Part shown: in pieces, positions 28,901-37,766 of the stretch | Layout of the letters: each line of letters begins with the position of its first letter | Position numbering within the stretch: position 1 is the first letter of the stretch | From: Herpetosiphon giganteus | GTDB taxonomy: Bacteria; Chloroflexota; Chloroflexia; Chloroflexales; Herpetosiphonaceae | Assembly (NCBI RefSeq): GCF_016907925.1 | Contig: NZ_JAFBCZ010000020.1 | Location: forward strand, 53,999 to 117,998 | Direction: 5' to 3' | DNA length: 64,000 nucleotides | The notes under the pieces: model-generated | What the model saw: the letters and a program-made list of their open reading frames with translations, nothing else | Told to the model about the DNA's origin: nothing | Database searches by the model: none | Made by a program: the position numbers and the translations under genes

Positions 28901-29322
28901 GCATCGGGCAAACGGCCATACAGCAAATAGCACTTGGCATGTAAAAAGGCCCGTCGCCCTTGTTCATCGGGCAAAAAGCCAGTATACAAGCGCACATCAA
29001 CCTTGTCGCGGCGCAAAAAGCGAATCAGCGCTTCGACCAAGCGCAAGGTGCGTTCGCTGAAGGCTTCGGCGTTGAGTTCGTGGCGCAAAAACGCGCCCGA
29101 ATCAGGCCGCATGCCCAAATCATCGCCAGCCAGCGGTTTATCGCCCAGCAGCAAGCGCACTCGGCCTGTGGTTTCTAGCTCGTGGCGCACTTGCTCAAAG
29201 CCGCGAATGCTGAAATAGGCCGTGGCAATATCCAGCGATTGGTCGCTCGCTCGGCTGAGCAAATAGCGCAATACATCGGCCAAGCGCTGTTCAATGTTAT
29301 CAATCACATACGGAATTTGCAT
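25927..29322 (-). CDS. PLD-like nuclease / SNF2 helicase fusion (anti-phage-type)
   Basis: 1131 residues from ATG 29322; upstream in-frame codons are translated repeat sequence and are left out. Residues 1-180 are a phospholipase-D-like domain with one HxK site (LHAKCYLL, His128/Lys130) and a paired GSSNFTGPGLVSNHELN. A SNF2/SF2 helicase follows: Q-region AEFQDDAVRKAR, Walker A ADSVGLGKTW (Lys320), DEAH at 389-392, LTATPINN, and C-terminal motif VI QRAGRIDRLGS. The last 250 residues are unassigned. The methyltransferase gene lies directly upstream in the same orientation, so the pair looks like a restriction or DISARM-like defence module. Confidence 0.85.
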   Translation of the reverse strand: MQIPYVIDNIEQRLADVLRYLLSRASDQSLDIATAYFSIRGFEQVRHELETTGRVRLLLGDKPLAGDDLGMRPDSGAFLRHELNAEAFSERTLRLVEALIRFLRRDKVDVRLYTGFLPDEQGRRAFLHAKCYLLYGRLPDANVFDPLTPIVGIVGSSNFTGPGLVSNHELNLVHKTLLTDAELDDAEAKATVAQHSAQQTSSELGLEQERLLKSEIGTRAILDLSRWYEQQWQRSIDYKDQLIELLENSKFGGREYTPYEIYMKALYRYFKDDLAERDEQPATRSAVELAEFQDDAVRKARRILAQYDGVIVADSVGLGKTWIGKKLLEDYAYHQRQKALVICPASLRGMWERELRSATIAGQVLTQERLGLDEFDSREFLDVDVILVDEAHNFRNKRAKRYQQLELLLAANGRRGRSGNRKKLIMLTATPINNNIFDLYNQINLFTGNDRSYFASAGIGDLYKYFLAARRESMEAGSIRIFNLLEEVVIRRTRQFIRRAYPEALIHGEPIRWPTRQLHSVEYDLQAAYSGLYQNIIRAIEGLHLAHYNLEAYKLRPIDQDEFELGRQAALVGIFKSRFLKRLESSIEAFRISIRRSLAFVKTFAEYVQDGVVLDSVSFQQAMRLLEADDEDSDDSTPSSQASAIDEHAAASAIIAKLPKLEASKYDRRRLHRALQADIDALNDIWHAIRQIQASHDAKLVQLQALLANQLNGCKVVIFTYYKDTARYLYQTLTDPSNAAWQASLGNPTIRRIDSSIKTSDRAKIVSHFAPRASNQPDLIGTSEEVQILIATDVLSEGHNLQDCGHLLNYDLHWNPTRMVQRAGRIDRLGSNFDVLHVYNMFPERELEALLGLVRSLTSKIDLINQTGFLDASVLGEVVTPRDFNTLKRIADEDNAVVEEQESFLELASSESLFAELQNVLTTDAQRWLTDLDDGIHSGIERSNAKGLFFYFTAPRDGSTAHFWRYYDLAKQTITDNRYTIMQLIACSPDTPRFPPPYSEVDIFAIHDTILNSILRDVQQQVTATVVDKIVAPEQNVIAQLLHNHLAQPGVDRSEVRELRKMLKEPQVGAVVQRLRKALNLYNADADVQAVLELLRELYQIQGRSTLEPTSPASTIKRDDLTLVCYEYVYA

Positions 29323-29339
29323 TGAGGTTACCTTTGTCT

Positions 29340-29649
29340 GATGCACGAAATTTGATCCACGAAGGACACGAAGGTTTTTTAGCCACGAATTGCACGAATG
29401 ATTATTTTTAGCCACAGATTGCACAGATTAGCTAGATTGTGTTCCCCTCACCCCCAGCCCCTCTCCCACTGGACGCGGGCGAGGGGAGCCTTGATTCAGC
29501 GGTTCCCCCCTCTCCCACTGGACGCGGGCGAGGGGTGTTCGTTTCGTGGTTCTAGGATCAACCGTAGTGAAACAACATTCCTCATCCCTATGTTCTATGT
29601 TCTATGTTCTATGCTCTTCGTGCTCTTCGTGCGCTTCGTGGATCAAAGC
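29340..29649. repeat. Intergenic repeat cluster between the defence genes
   Basis: No gene seen. Contains ATTTGATCCACGAAGGACAC, ATTGCACGAATG, two copies of CCCCTCTCCCACTGGACGCG with GGGCGAGGGG, and TTCTATGTTCTATGTTCTAT, then CTTCGTG units. It separates two genes that otherwise look like an operon. Confidence 0.7.
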
Positions 29650-32600
29650 CTAACTCCGTAATACGTGCAGCGCCCACTCGCGCAGTTGCTCGGCCTCGCC
29701 CCGTGGAATCACCTTATCGTGGGCAGCTTTGTTGCGTAGTTGGCGCATGGCATCGTTATTGAGCACTTCGGCCAAACCGCCAGGCCCAAACATATTGCGC
29801 TCGCTAAAGCGTTGGCTCACAAAGCTGCGCAAGGCTTGCTCACTCTTACTGTTCAGCATAATCGGGAAATTGCCTAAGGTGAGTTTACGCTTGCGCTCCA
29901 TAAATTCGGCCAAATATTTGTTCTTGCAGTCAGCAGCCCCAAAGCCCGATTCGTCGCGGAATGGCTTGAAGATCGTTTCGTAGAGCAGGGTTTCAACTGC
30001 CTTGGTAAACGGAATCACGCTGACTGAGAAATCCATGGTTTCGTCTTCCATCAACAGGCTATATTCGCCAGTTCGCAGGAAGGTCGGAATTTGCGGCGGT
30101 AGGTTGCGCCAATCGGGCAAGGCTGCATCCAAGCTGGCTTCAATGCTAATCGGCTCGACCCGATCGAAGAAACGCTCAGCAGCAGGCAAAATTTCTTCGG
30201 CAATCTTGTCGATAATCGCATCTGCTTGTTCGTCGCTGGTTGCTGCGCCCGCTTCTTTGAGCACGTTGGCTTTGGCTTCGCTCAGCGCTTGCTCATACTG
30301 TGGGCGCTCGATCAGCTCAATCTCTGCATCGCTCAAGCCATATAAGCGATAGACAATTTTATCGATCAAGGCATCGGTGCGGGCCAAATCGTGCTTAATT
30401 GGCAGCAATCTGGCAAGTGATTGGCGGTAGGCTTGCTGAATGCTGGCTTCGAGCTCGCTCAGGTTGGCAGCAAAGCGATTGCGGTTTTGGTAGAGCCGAT
30501 ACCAGAAATCGCCCCAACTGACCTCGCGTTGGCCTTTTTGGTAATCGCCAAGGTAGCCTTGAATAATCGTTTTGCCAGTCAGGCTTTCAATCCCAGTTTC
30601 GCCTTTTTTGGGCTGAATGCGCAGTTGGGTTTCGAGCCAACTCAAGAAGCGCTTGCTCTCTTGTTGCTTGGCTTTGTTGAGCTCGATCATTTGTTGCGCG
30701 AGGTAGGCCAACAGATCATGCACCACGTCGCTTTGCTCAGCAGCCAACACCTGTTGCACCTGCGTCAACACCTGCTCGTAGGCACGAGTGTGGTAGTGCT
30801 CAATCGCCGCTTTGCTCAAGCGCTCACGCTCGGCTGCCTCGGTCGTGAAGTCAATGCGACGAATTGGGAGATCTGCAAGATATGGACCTGAGAACTTCAT
30901 ATATTGATTTGCAAAGTCAGGGCTACTTGTTTTAACTAAAGAGAAAAGAAGATTAGAATTTAACAATGCAAGAATGTAGTATGGCAACAATTCAAAATTC
31001 ATAGGAAATCTAAGCCCATATCCTCCAGCAGTACCGGTCGGTATAGCAAATTCATCAGTTGTATAAGTAAAGTTAGAATAATCACTAAGTGCTGGAGTTA
31101 ATAATCGTGAACCAGTTCTAGTATCCTCATCACTTAGATACATTAATCCATACCAAGCGCCTGATAATTCTGTAGCATCTTTACCAAACCATTGTCGATT
31201 TGCTAATGTAACTTTATGTTCTTCTAAATATTCTTGCATTTTGATTGGTAATTGAGTGATTTTAAGAATCTTACCATTTTCATCATATGGCCAAAATACA
31301 TAACTTGATATTTCTTCAATTCTATATCGTTTTATATTACGACCTCTTGCATAAGGTAGGCAAAATTGTGGATAAATCCCTAAATATTTCGCTTTTTCTA
31401 TATCCATTACAAACAAACTGTCAGATCCAGTTTGTACTCCAGTATAAAACTTAAAACCAAGTTCTTTTAATGTAGAAGTGTGCTTATTTTTTACTAAGCT
31501 ATTTACTGAATCATCCAATATCCATGCTTTATCACCTAAAATTCTAACATTTATATGCTTTAATAGTTTTATATTATTAGGATCAGAATACACCTTCATA
31601 TATAATGTATCATTATCAATATTAATTTCTTTGCTAATAATTAAAATTGAGGGATATGTAGTTATATCTTCAAAAACAGGACTATCACCAAAATCTATAA
31701 TTTTTTTAATATAAAATTCATCAATTATCAATATACTTCTAATACCTTTACCTGAACTAACATTTATAAATTTATTTGGCTGAATAGATCCCATAATTCC
31801 ATCTTTTTTGAGATATGCTAACATTTTCTCAATAAATACCATATATAAATCAAATTTACCAGTAGCACTCTTAAATAACTCATTATAATAGTTTAAAACA
31901 TTATCATCTTCTCTAATTTGTGTAATATAAGGTGGATTAGAAACAATAGCATCAAAACCTGCATCCAGATTTATATCTATATCTTTGGCTCCTGGATAGC
32001 TTGGTTGAAAATAAACTTCTGGAAATTCTAATTGCCAATGAAAATAACTATAAGATTGAGCATCTATCATTGCACTTTCAGCAATTCCACTACTAATTTC
32101 GTCACCAAAAACAGAGAAATTATTAATATTAGTCAACCATTCCTCTAATTGATTATGTTTCAATAATTCAACAGTTGGATCAAATGTATTGCCATATCCT
32201 TTAAATTTCTTCAATAACGGAAGAGATCGAGATTTAGTAGCTTTACTATATCGATTATTAAACCAACGTGAAGTATAAATATCCAGCATACGCTTATATG
32301 GAGCTAATTGAGCAGAAGCTTGTTGATAAGCATCAAAACTACTACGACTTTGTGCTGGAGTATTATCACTTAGATTGCTAATCTCTCTCATGCTTTCAGT
32401 TGCTAATGCAATAGCAGCAAATCGATTTTGACCAAATAATGTATTTTGATTATCAATAGCCTTACGTACAACTTCAACCCGCGCCCCAATTAGGCTATTG
32501 CCATGCTTCAAGTGGTGGTCGAGGAAGCTCAATGGCGCGCCGAGGGTAAAGGCATCGAGCCACAAACTGACCTTGGCCAGCTCAACCGCCATCGAATTCA

Positions 32601-35034
32601 GGTCAACGCCGTAGATACAGCGTTTGAGCACCGCCCGTTTGAGCAAGGCCACCCGCGTCAAGCGTTCGCGGTCAATCGTCACCCCTTGACGCTCCATATC
32701 GGCCACAATCTCGTTGCGCGTGCGGTCGATCATCGCCCAAACTGGGTTATCGCTCCATGCATTCAAAAAGGGAATCAAGCGATTGCTAATAAAATCGACG
32801 ACTTCGACTAAAAAGTGGCCGCTGCCCATGGCTGGGTCAAGCACGCGCACATTCAAACAATCGTCGAGCAATTGCAGCATCGAATTATTTGGGTCAGTCC
32901 AAAATACCGCCGGATTTTCCGGCTGTTTGCTGCTGAGGTTGCCCGATTTGGCGCGAGCAGCGACCAATTTAGCGTAATCGCGATATTGTTTCTGAGCCGC
33001 GTGCAAGCGGGGAGCCAAGGCTTGGAATTTTTCATCAAGCACCGCGCCAACCGTCTGCTGCACAATATATTTCACAATATAATCGGGCGTATAATAACTG
33101 CCCGTGGCTTTGCGCTCTTTTTTATCATTGACCAAATAGGCCATGCCCTGCTCGATAATCGCCAATGGTTTGGCAACTTTGGCCACTGTTTGATAGACCT
33201 CTTTGCCTTTTTCCTTGGTCACAGCCAAGCGTTCGCTGGCAATGTGCAGCTTGAATTCCAACAAGCCTTCGTAGATGCTACCAAGCTGGCGCACGCCCAA
33301 TGATTTGAAATCGATCAGCACCAAGGCTTGGCTGCGATCATCCAAATCGCGCGCCAAGCGATCCAAGCCCAAGGCCAAATAGCGGTCGGGCACTGCATAG
33401 GTTTGCAAAAACTGACCGCTCAAGCTGCTTGGGCTGAACAAGCCGCCGTTGTAGGTTGGCATATTCAAGTCTGGCGAGCCACGGTCAATCACCGCGCACA
33501 AGGCCAAAATACGTTGATACAGCGCAGTTGACGTGTCGCTATAGCGGGCTTGCAGCTTGGTTTGACGCTGGTCGAGCAAGGTTCCACCAGCCTCTGCAAG
33601 CTCCTGTTTGATGGTATACAAGCTGTGTTCACGATAGCCGTTGTGCTCATTCAGCGGCAGCAAATCGAGGCTTTCCGCATACAACACAAACATCAACCGG
33701 TATAAAAAGGTCAACGTGCCTTCAAAGACCGGGTTAAGTTGGCTTTCGCTCAGCGTGGTGTGGCCTTGGCGGCGCATATCGGCGATAAAGCCTTGGGCAA
33801 ATTGCGGAAAAATCTCGGTAAAAACCCGATCTTTCAAGCGTTCGCCCAGCCCTTTGGCATACTCCGCCGATTGTTTGAGCATGCGATCCAAAAAGCCACT
33901 GAAGGCCGCAGCGCGGAAAAACAACCACCAATATTTGAGTGCATCCAAGGCATCCTGCGCCCCAAAAAATGCCTCTTCCAAATCCACCTCGTAGTAGTTG
34001 GTGGCCTTATTGCTGGCGGTTGTTGAATATAAGCGCCAATATTTGCCATTGCTCACAATCACCCATGGCACTGTGCCAGCCTCAAGCGTCGAAACCACTT
34101 CGGCTCCAGGAATAATCGCTGGCGTGGCAGAATCGCGCTGGGTATCTTGATCGTCTAAATTGCGGTTCCAAACATAGCCAAAAAATGCCGCAACTGGCGT
34201 AGAACTTTTGGGCAAACACAGATCGAAGCGATAGGCTGGTGCATCGGCGACTGGCTGAGCAACAAAGCCCAATTCGCTCAAAATTGGCGCATAAAACTGC
34301 TTTTGAATGCTGGCAAGTGGCTGATTGGTTAATTGTTTGCGGGCAGTTTTGAGCAGGGGATTAATTTTGCGGCCAATTGGCAGCACATCATCGGCCCATT
34401 CACGGTTTAATTTGGGGTCGGTCAAACGCTGTTTCAAATAATAATCCGAGAACAAAGCGCGATTATTGAAATATTCCTCGCTCCATTCAGCCAGCACAAA
34501 CGCCGAGCGCAGTTTATCCCACTGATAAAGCGCATCTGGCTCGCTCATGGTAAAGCGTTTAAGCACCCGCAACTCAGCATCACTCACGCTCAAGCGCTTG
34601 ATTGTCAGCGGTACAGGCCGCACAATCTGGCGAATCGGCGTGCCGCGTTGGGTAGTTTGAGCCAATTCACGCAGCAACAACACAAACTCAAATGTCTCAT
34701 AATCTTTGGTCAAAATAAACAAGGCCAATTCAGGCCGATCGCGAAAAGCGCGGGCGATTGCATTGCGCAAGGCCGCAGTTAAGGAGCGCACTTCGAGCAA
34801 ATAGATTTTTATTTCTTGATCATGTGGGTCGGTTGCCAACAGCTCCACATGGCGAATCTCGTGGCGCAAATCGGGGCTACTCAAGCCAATTTGGGTATAA
34901 TCGTCAATGGGCGTGCGCAGATCGATCGAATACTGCAAGCGGGCCAAAAAGCCAGCCAAGGCATCGGCATGTTGCAACTGGCGGATATCACCGCGCGTTA
35001 ACTGAACGTCATTGGAGTCAAAAGCTTGGTTCAT
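29650..35034 (-). CDS. Large N6-adenine DNA methyltransferase with specificity region (type IIG/PglX-like)
   Basis: 1794 residues from ATG 35034 (GGGAG upstream); in-frame codons before it are repeat sequence. An N-terminal ~600-residue region is unassigned. Then come the Eco57I/PglX-like approach GSYYTPDYIVKYIVQQTVG, SAM motif I RVLDPAMGSGHFLVE (Asp733) and catalytic motif IV SNPPYI (Asn1033). A target-recognition-like region lies around 1100-1400, then a long helical C-terminus. No clear PD-(D/E)xK nuclease was found by eye; cleavage could come from the PLD-SNF2 partner. The gene probably provides self-recognition by methylation. The segment for residues ~852-1380 has strikingly AT-rich codons. 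Confidence 0.85.
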   Translation of the reverse strand: MNQAFDSNDVQLTRGDIRQLQHADALAGFLARLQYSIDLRTPIDDYTQIGLSSPDLRHEIRHVELLATDPHDQEIKIYLLEVRSLTAALRNAIARAFRDRPELALFILTKDYETFEFVLLLRELAQTTQRGTPIRQIVRPVPLTIKRLSVSDAELRVLKRFTMSEPDALYQWDKLRSAFVLAEWSEEYFNNRALFSDYYLKQRLTDPKLNREWADDVLPIGRKINPLLKTARKQLTNQPLASIQKQFYAPILSELGFVAQPVADAPAYRFDLCLPKSSTPVAAFFGYVWNRNLDDQDTQRDSATPAIIPGAEVVSTLEAGTVPWVIVSNGKYWRLYSTTASNKATNYYEVDLEEAFFGAQDALDALKYWWLFFRAAAFSGFLDRMLKQSAEYAKGLGERLKDRVFTEIFPQFAQGFIADMRRQGHTTLSESQLNPVFEGTLTFLYRLMFVLYAESLDLLPLNEHNGYREHSLYTIKQELAEAGGTLLDQRQTKLQARYSDTSTALYQRILALCAVIDRGSPDLNMPTYNGGLFSPSSLSGQFLQTYAVPDRYLALGLDRLARDLDDRSQALVLIDFKSLGVRQLGSIYEGLLEFKLHIASERLAVTKEKGKEVYQTVAKVAKPLAIIEQGMAYLVNDKKERKATGSYYTPDYIVKYIVQQTVGAVLDEKFQALAPRLHAAQKQYRDYAKLVAARAKSGNLSSKQPENPAVFWTDPNNSMLQLLDDCLNVRVLDPAMGSGHFLVEVVDFISNRLIPFLNAWSDNPVWAMIDRTRNEIVADMERQGVTIDRERLTRVALLKRAVLKRCIYGVDLNSMAVELAKVSLWLDAFTLGAPLSFLDHHLKHGNSLIGARVEVVRKAIDNQNTLFGQNRFAAIALATESMREISNLSDNTPAQSRSSFDAYQQASAQLAPYKRMLDIYTSRWFNNRYSKATKSRSLPLLKKFKGYGNTFDPTVELLKHNQLEEWLTNINNFSVFGDEISSGIAESAMIDAQSYSYFHWQLEFPEVYFQPSYPGAKDIDINLDAGFDAIVSNPPYITQIREDDNVLNYYNELFKSATGKFDLYMVFIEKMLAYLKKDGIMGSIQPNKFINVSSGKGIRSILIIDEFYIKKIIDFGDSPVFEDITTYPSILIISKEINIDNDTLYMKVYSDPNNIKLLKHINVRILGDKAWILDDSVNSLVKNKHTSTLKELGFKFYTGVQTGSDSLFVMDIEKAKYLGIYPQFCLPYARGRNIKRYRIEEISSYVFWPYDENGKILKITQLPIKMQEYLEEHKVTLANRQWFGKDATELSGAWYGLMYLSDEDTRTGSRLLTPALSDYSNFTYTTDEFAIPTGTAGGYGLRFPMNFELLPYYILALLNSNLLFSLVKTSSPDFANQYMKFSGPYLADLPIRRIDFTTEAAERERLSKAAIEHYHTRAYEQVLTQVQQVLAAEQSDVVHDLLAYLAQQMIELNKAKQQESKRFLSWLETQLRIQPKKGETGIESLTGKTIIQGYLGDYQKGQREVSWGDFWYRLYQNRNRFAANLSELEASIQQAYRQSLARLLPIKHDLARTDALIDKIVYRLYGLSDAEIELIERPQYEQALSEAKANVLKEAGAATSDEQADAIIDKIAEEILPAAERFFDRVEPISIEASLDAALPDWRNLPPQIPTFLRTGEYSLLMEDETMDFSVSVIPFTKAVETLLYETIFKPFRDESGFGAADCKNKYLAEFMERKRKLTLGNFPIMLNSKSEQALRSFVSQRFSERNMFGPGGLAEVLNNDAMRQLRNKAAHDKVIPRGEAEQLREWALHVLRS
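30895..32480. other. AT-rich island inside the methyltransferase gene
   Basis: From about 32480 down to about 30895 the gene switches to AT-ending codons (AAT, ATA, TTA, AAA), unlike the flanking GC-richer codons of the same gene. The segment includes catalytic NPPY and the presumed target-recognition region. The frame is kept at both borders. Inferred to be an allelic or horizontally exchanged specificity cassette. Confidence 0.65.
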
Positions 35035-35106
35035 CGCACAATCTCCCGCAAACCAGAACATGGCATCATGTGTTAGCGCAGTGTAGCATAATTTCCGTAC
35101 GTTAAA

Positions 35107-35430
35107 GCATTGATCCACGAAGGACACGAAGGGACACGAAGGATAGGAACCGCGAAGCGCACGAAGAGCGCGAAGAGCATGTTTTAGCCACGAATTCCAC
35201 GAATTCCACGAATGCTGTTCCGATAGCCCATAGCCCATAGTCCATAGCCATCGTTTCTCTGCGCCTCTGCGTTAAAGCCTTGATCCACGAATTGCCCGAA
35301 TTGCACGAATGCTGTTCCGATAGCCCATAGCCTGAAGCCTATAGCCTATTTTGATTTTTGACTTCTGCCTTTTGCATTCATCCTTCATCCCTTCGCTATG
35401 TTCTATGCTCTTTGTTCTATGTTCTAATAA
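35107..35430. repeat. Intergenic composite repeat cluster
   Basis: No gene seen. GATCCACGAAGGACACGAAG, CGAATTCCACGAATTCCACG, CGATAGCCCATAGCCC, TCTGCGCCTCTGCGTTAAAG and TTCTATGCTCTTTGTTCTAT follow one another, as in the other clusters. Confidence 0.7.
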
Positions 35431-35440
35431 TTAACATTTT

Positions 35441-35469
35441 TTTACAAATTTCCAAAAATCGGCTAGTAT
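35441..35469 (+). promoter_or_regulatory. Putative sigma70 promoter of the subtilase gene
   Basis: TTTACA at 35441-35446 and TAGTAT at 35464-35469 are 17 bp apart. The predicted leader to the GTG at 35626 is about 150 nt and holds an orphan AAAGGAG at about 35492 with no start codon at proper distance. Confidence 0.5.
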
Positions 35470-35625
35470 ACAGTCGATAGTTAATTAAACGAAAGGAGCC
35501 GAAAACGTCGATCTGCTGGCCTCGCCGTGTTGTGCTCAACATCGTTGCTCAGGTAGAGGTACGACCGCCTTGTTGGAAGCGTACTGGATAACTGTGGGTT
35601 GCAACTCGTTGTTGAGGAGGCTTAT

Positions 35626-36831
35626 GTGAAGCGTCTATGGCTACGAACATTGGTTGTCGGCTGTATCCTTGGTTTGGCAGCGCCGACGATTACTGCTGGG
35701 CAGACTCGTTTGAAGGAAAAAACACCTGAAAATTTGGCGGCAGCAGAAGCGCCCGCCGTTGCAGGCCAATATCTAATTAAGTTCAATAATTCTCTCTCCA
35801 AAGCAGATCGCAAGACCACCCTCAAAAGCCTCGGAGCCGATCAGCTCCAACACCTCGATAGCCTTGATCTTGAGTTAATCGAATTTGCTGCGCTCAAAAA
35901 CAATGCTTCGCCTGAGCAAAGCGAGCGTGTTTTAGCCGAGCTGAAAAATAATCCAGCGGTTGAGTATGTCGAGCCAAACTACATCTATGCACCGCTGTAC
36001 ACGCCCAACGATCCGGGCGTTGCCCAACAATGGGCTTGGGGCGTTATCAAAGCCTACGATGGCTGGAATATTACCCAAGGCAATTCCAGCGTGATCATCG
36101 CAATCGTTGATACGGGGATTCAAATCAATCACCCTGATCTTGATGCCAAAATTGTGGCTGGCTACGATTTTGTTGATAACGACACCAATGCAACCGATGG
36201 CAACGGCCATGGCACGCACTTGGCTGGCACAGCCGCCGCCGAAACCAACAATAGCACTGGTGGCGCTGGCTTGTGCCCAAATTGCCGCTTGATGCCAATT
36301 CGCGTCTTTAATAATAATGGCAGTGGTACGCTTGCCGCAGTAGCCCAAGGCATCACCTATGCAGCCAATAATGGAGCCAAAGTTATCAATCTAGGGCTGG
36401 GTGGCAGCGCCTCAACCACATTAAAAAATGCTGTTGATTATGCGTGGAACAAAGGTGCATTCCTCAGCTGCGCGGTTGGTGGCAGCAACAGTGGTGCTCC
36501 AACCTATCCCGCTGCCTATGCCAACTGCTTCCCCGTGGCTGCTAGCGGCAAGACCGATATTAAAACTCCATCGTCGGGCTATGGCACATGGGTCAAAGTT
36601 GCGGCTCCAGGAGTCAGCATCTATTCAACATGGCTCAACGGCGGCTACAACACCATTAGCGGCACTTCAACCGCAACCGCCCATGTTGCTGGCTTAGCAG
36701 GCCTGTTGGCCTCGCAAAACCGCACCAACGCCCAAATTCGCGATCGCATTTGCGCCACCGCCGACCCAATTGCAGGCACTGGCACTTATTGGTCGTGTGG
36801 ACGAATTAATGTCTATGCAGCAGTTCAGTAA
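35626..36831 (+). CDS. Secreted subtilisin-like serine protease (S8)
   Basis: 401 residues from GTG 35626; GAGGAGG ends 5 nt before it. A signal peptide covers residues 1-24. An I9-type propeptide covers about 45-125 (QYLIKFNNSLSKADRKTTL ... VEYVEPNYIY). The catalytic triad is Asp162 (AIVDTGIQINHPDL), His195 (GNGHGTHLAG) and Ser348 (ISGTSTATAHVAG). The serine motif departs from GTSMAxPHVAG: Thr replaces Met and Ala replaces Pro. The oxyanion-Asn region reads AVGGSNSGAPTYPA, with an apparent two-residue insertion before the Asn. It is probably exported for feeding on other cells or polymers. Confidence 0.9.
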   Translation: MKRLWLRTLVVGCILGLAAPTITAGQTRLKEKTPENLAAAEAPAVAGQYLIKFNNSLSKADRKTTLKSLGADQLQHLDSLDLELIEFAALKNNASPEQSERVLAELKNNPAVEYVEPNYIYAPLYTPNDPGVAQQWAWGVIKAYDGWNITQGNSSVIIAIVDTGIQINHPDLDAKIVAGYDFVDNDTNATDGNGHGTHLAGTAAAETNNSTGGAGLCPNCRLMPIRVFNNNGSGTLAAVAQGITYAANNGAKVINLGLGGSASTTLKNAVDYAWNKGAFLSCAVGGSNSGAPTYPAAYANCFPVAASGKTDIKTPSSGYGTWVKVAAPGVSIYSTWLNGGYNTISGTSTATAHVAGLAGLLASQNRTNAQIRDRICATADPIAGTGTYWSCGRINVYAAVQ

Positions 36832-36836
36832 TTGAT

Positions 36837-37220
36837 CCCCTCACCCCCCAACCCCCTCTCCCACTGAACGCGGGCGAGGGGGAGCCGTCGTTTTCACCAA
36901 GAAATTGGGGGAGAACCAGAGCGTTAAAGCCCCTCGCCCGCCACGTGGGAGAGGAGTTGGGGTGAGGGCATGCTCTGGTATTCCAACCTATTCCCGATAG
37001 CCCAGAGCCTTTATTTGTACTGGTTCATTGCATGAACGACGATTCCCCCCTCTCCCGCACGCGAGCGAGGGGGAACCGCCGACTCCGTGCTCCCCTCGCC
37101 CGCCACGTGGGAGAGGGGTTGGGGTGAGGGCATGCTCTGGTATTCCAACCTATTCCCGATAGCCCATAGCCTTTGTGCGCTTCATCCCTCATCCCTCATA
37201 ATTCATCCTTCGGTTGCTCT
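36837..37220. repeat. Inverted GC-rich repeats and dispersed motifs
   Basis: No gene seen. A ~45-bp block starting CCCCTCACCCCCCAACCCCC and containing CGCGGGCGAGGGGG is followed, from about 36930, by its imperfect inverse CCCCTCGCCCGCCACGTGGG...GTTGGGGTGAGGGC. A second such pair starts near 37046. The blocks could fold into long stems. Motifs GCCCATAGCC and CATCCCTCATCCCTCATAAT close the region. Confidence 0.75.
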
Positions 37221-37676
37221 TCATCCCTCATCGGCGCGCTTCGCCAAATCGAGCAAGCGTTGCAAGGCGGGCAAGGCTGCTGCAACAATGCTCAATTCGA
37301 CCTCGCTCAAACCAGCGACATGCGCGGTCAGCTGTTTGTGGGCTTGAGTTTGGGCTTGGCGCACCGCCGCTAAGCCAGCATCAGTTAATTGCAAAAGTTG
37401 TTGCCGCCGATCTTGCGGATGCGGAATCCGCTCGATCCAACAGCGCTCAACCAAAGCTGGCAGCAACTCGCTAATTGCTTGTGGGCTGACGTGCTGTTGG
37501 CGCGCCAAGCTACTCAACGATTGTGGGCCATGCTGAAGTTCGTTCAACATGCGTAATTGGGCGGCGCTCGTTGCGCCATCAAGTTGTCGTCGCACCTCAA
37601 GATCGACCAAGCGATGCAGTTGGGGAGCGAGAACAAATAAATCTTCGACCAGCCGATCAATATGATGCCGTTGCAT
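37221..37676 (-). CDS. MarR family transcriptional regulator
   Basis: 151 residues with the MarR winged helix: LRMLNELQHGPQSLSSLARQQHVSPQAISELLPALVERCWIERIPHPQDRRQQLLQLTDAGLA, flanked by dimerisation helices. The wing DRRQQLLQLT is intact. It is divergent from a membrane-protein/CPA2 antiporter operon. A 13-bp dyad close to its own start and a sister dyad at the -35 box of the antiporter promoter point to joint regulation of both sides. The inducing ligand is unknown. Confidence 0.88.
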   Translation of the reverse strand: MQRHHIDRLVEDLFVLAPQLHRLVDLEVRRQLDGATSAAQLRMLNELQHGPQSLSSLARQQHVSPQAISELLPALVERCWIERIPHPQDRRQQLLQLTDAGLAAVRQAQTQAHKQLTAHVAGLSEVELSIVAAALPALQRLLDLAKRADEG

Positions 37677-37692
37677 AATTCCCCTTTATTCT

Positions 37693-37705
37693 TCAAGTTA
37701 CTTGA
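37693..37705. promoter_or_regulatory. MarR operator candidate, site 1
   Basis: TCAAGTTACTTGA is a perfect 6+1+6 palindrome 17 bp upstream of the marR start codon. Confidence 0.6.
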
Positions 37706-37766
37706 TGATATTTATAAACTAAGGCTTGATTTATCGCACTAAATCTCAATTATTAAAAAAATATTT

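Noticed and set aside
29323..29424. N-terminal extension of the PLD-SNF2 protein
   Set aside because: The extra codons come from the dispersed CTTCGTG/CACGAATTG repeats and contain a low-complexity sequence; MQIPYVIDNIEQRL starts the conserved domain.
25927..35034. A complete DISARM system
   Set aside because: No drmA or drmB gene is present, and PLD is fused to the helicase. Only a two-gene relative can be supported.
35035..35238. N-terminal extension of the methyltransferase (WNSWNSWLKHALRALRALRG)
   Set aside because: It is translation of intergenic repeats, not protein sequence; ATG 35034 has a ribosome site.
35485..35600. Leader peptide or riboswitch before the subtilase
   Set aside because: An AAAGGAG is present, but no start codon follows at a usable distance and I could not recognise a known riboswitch fold.
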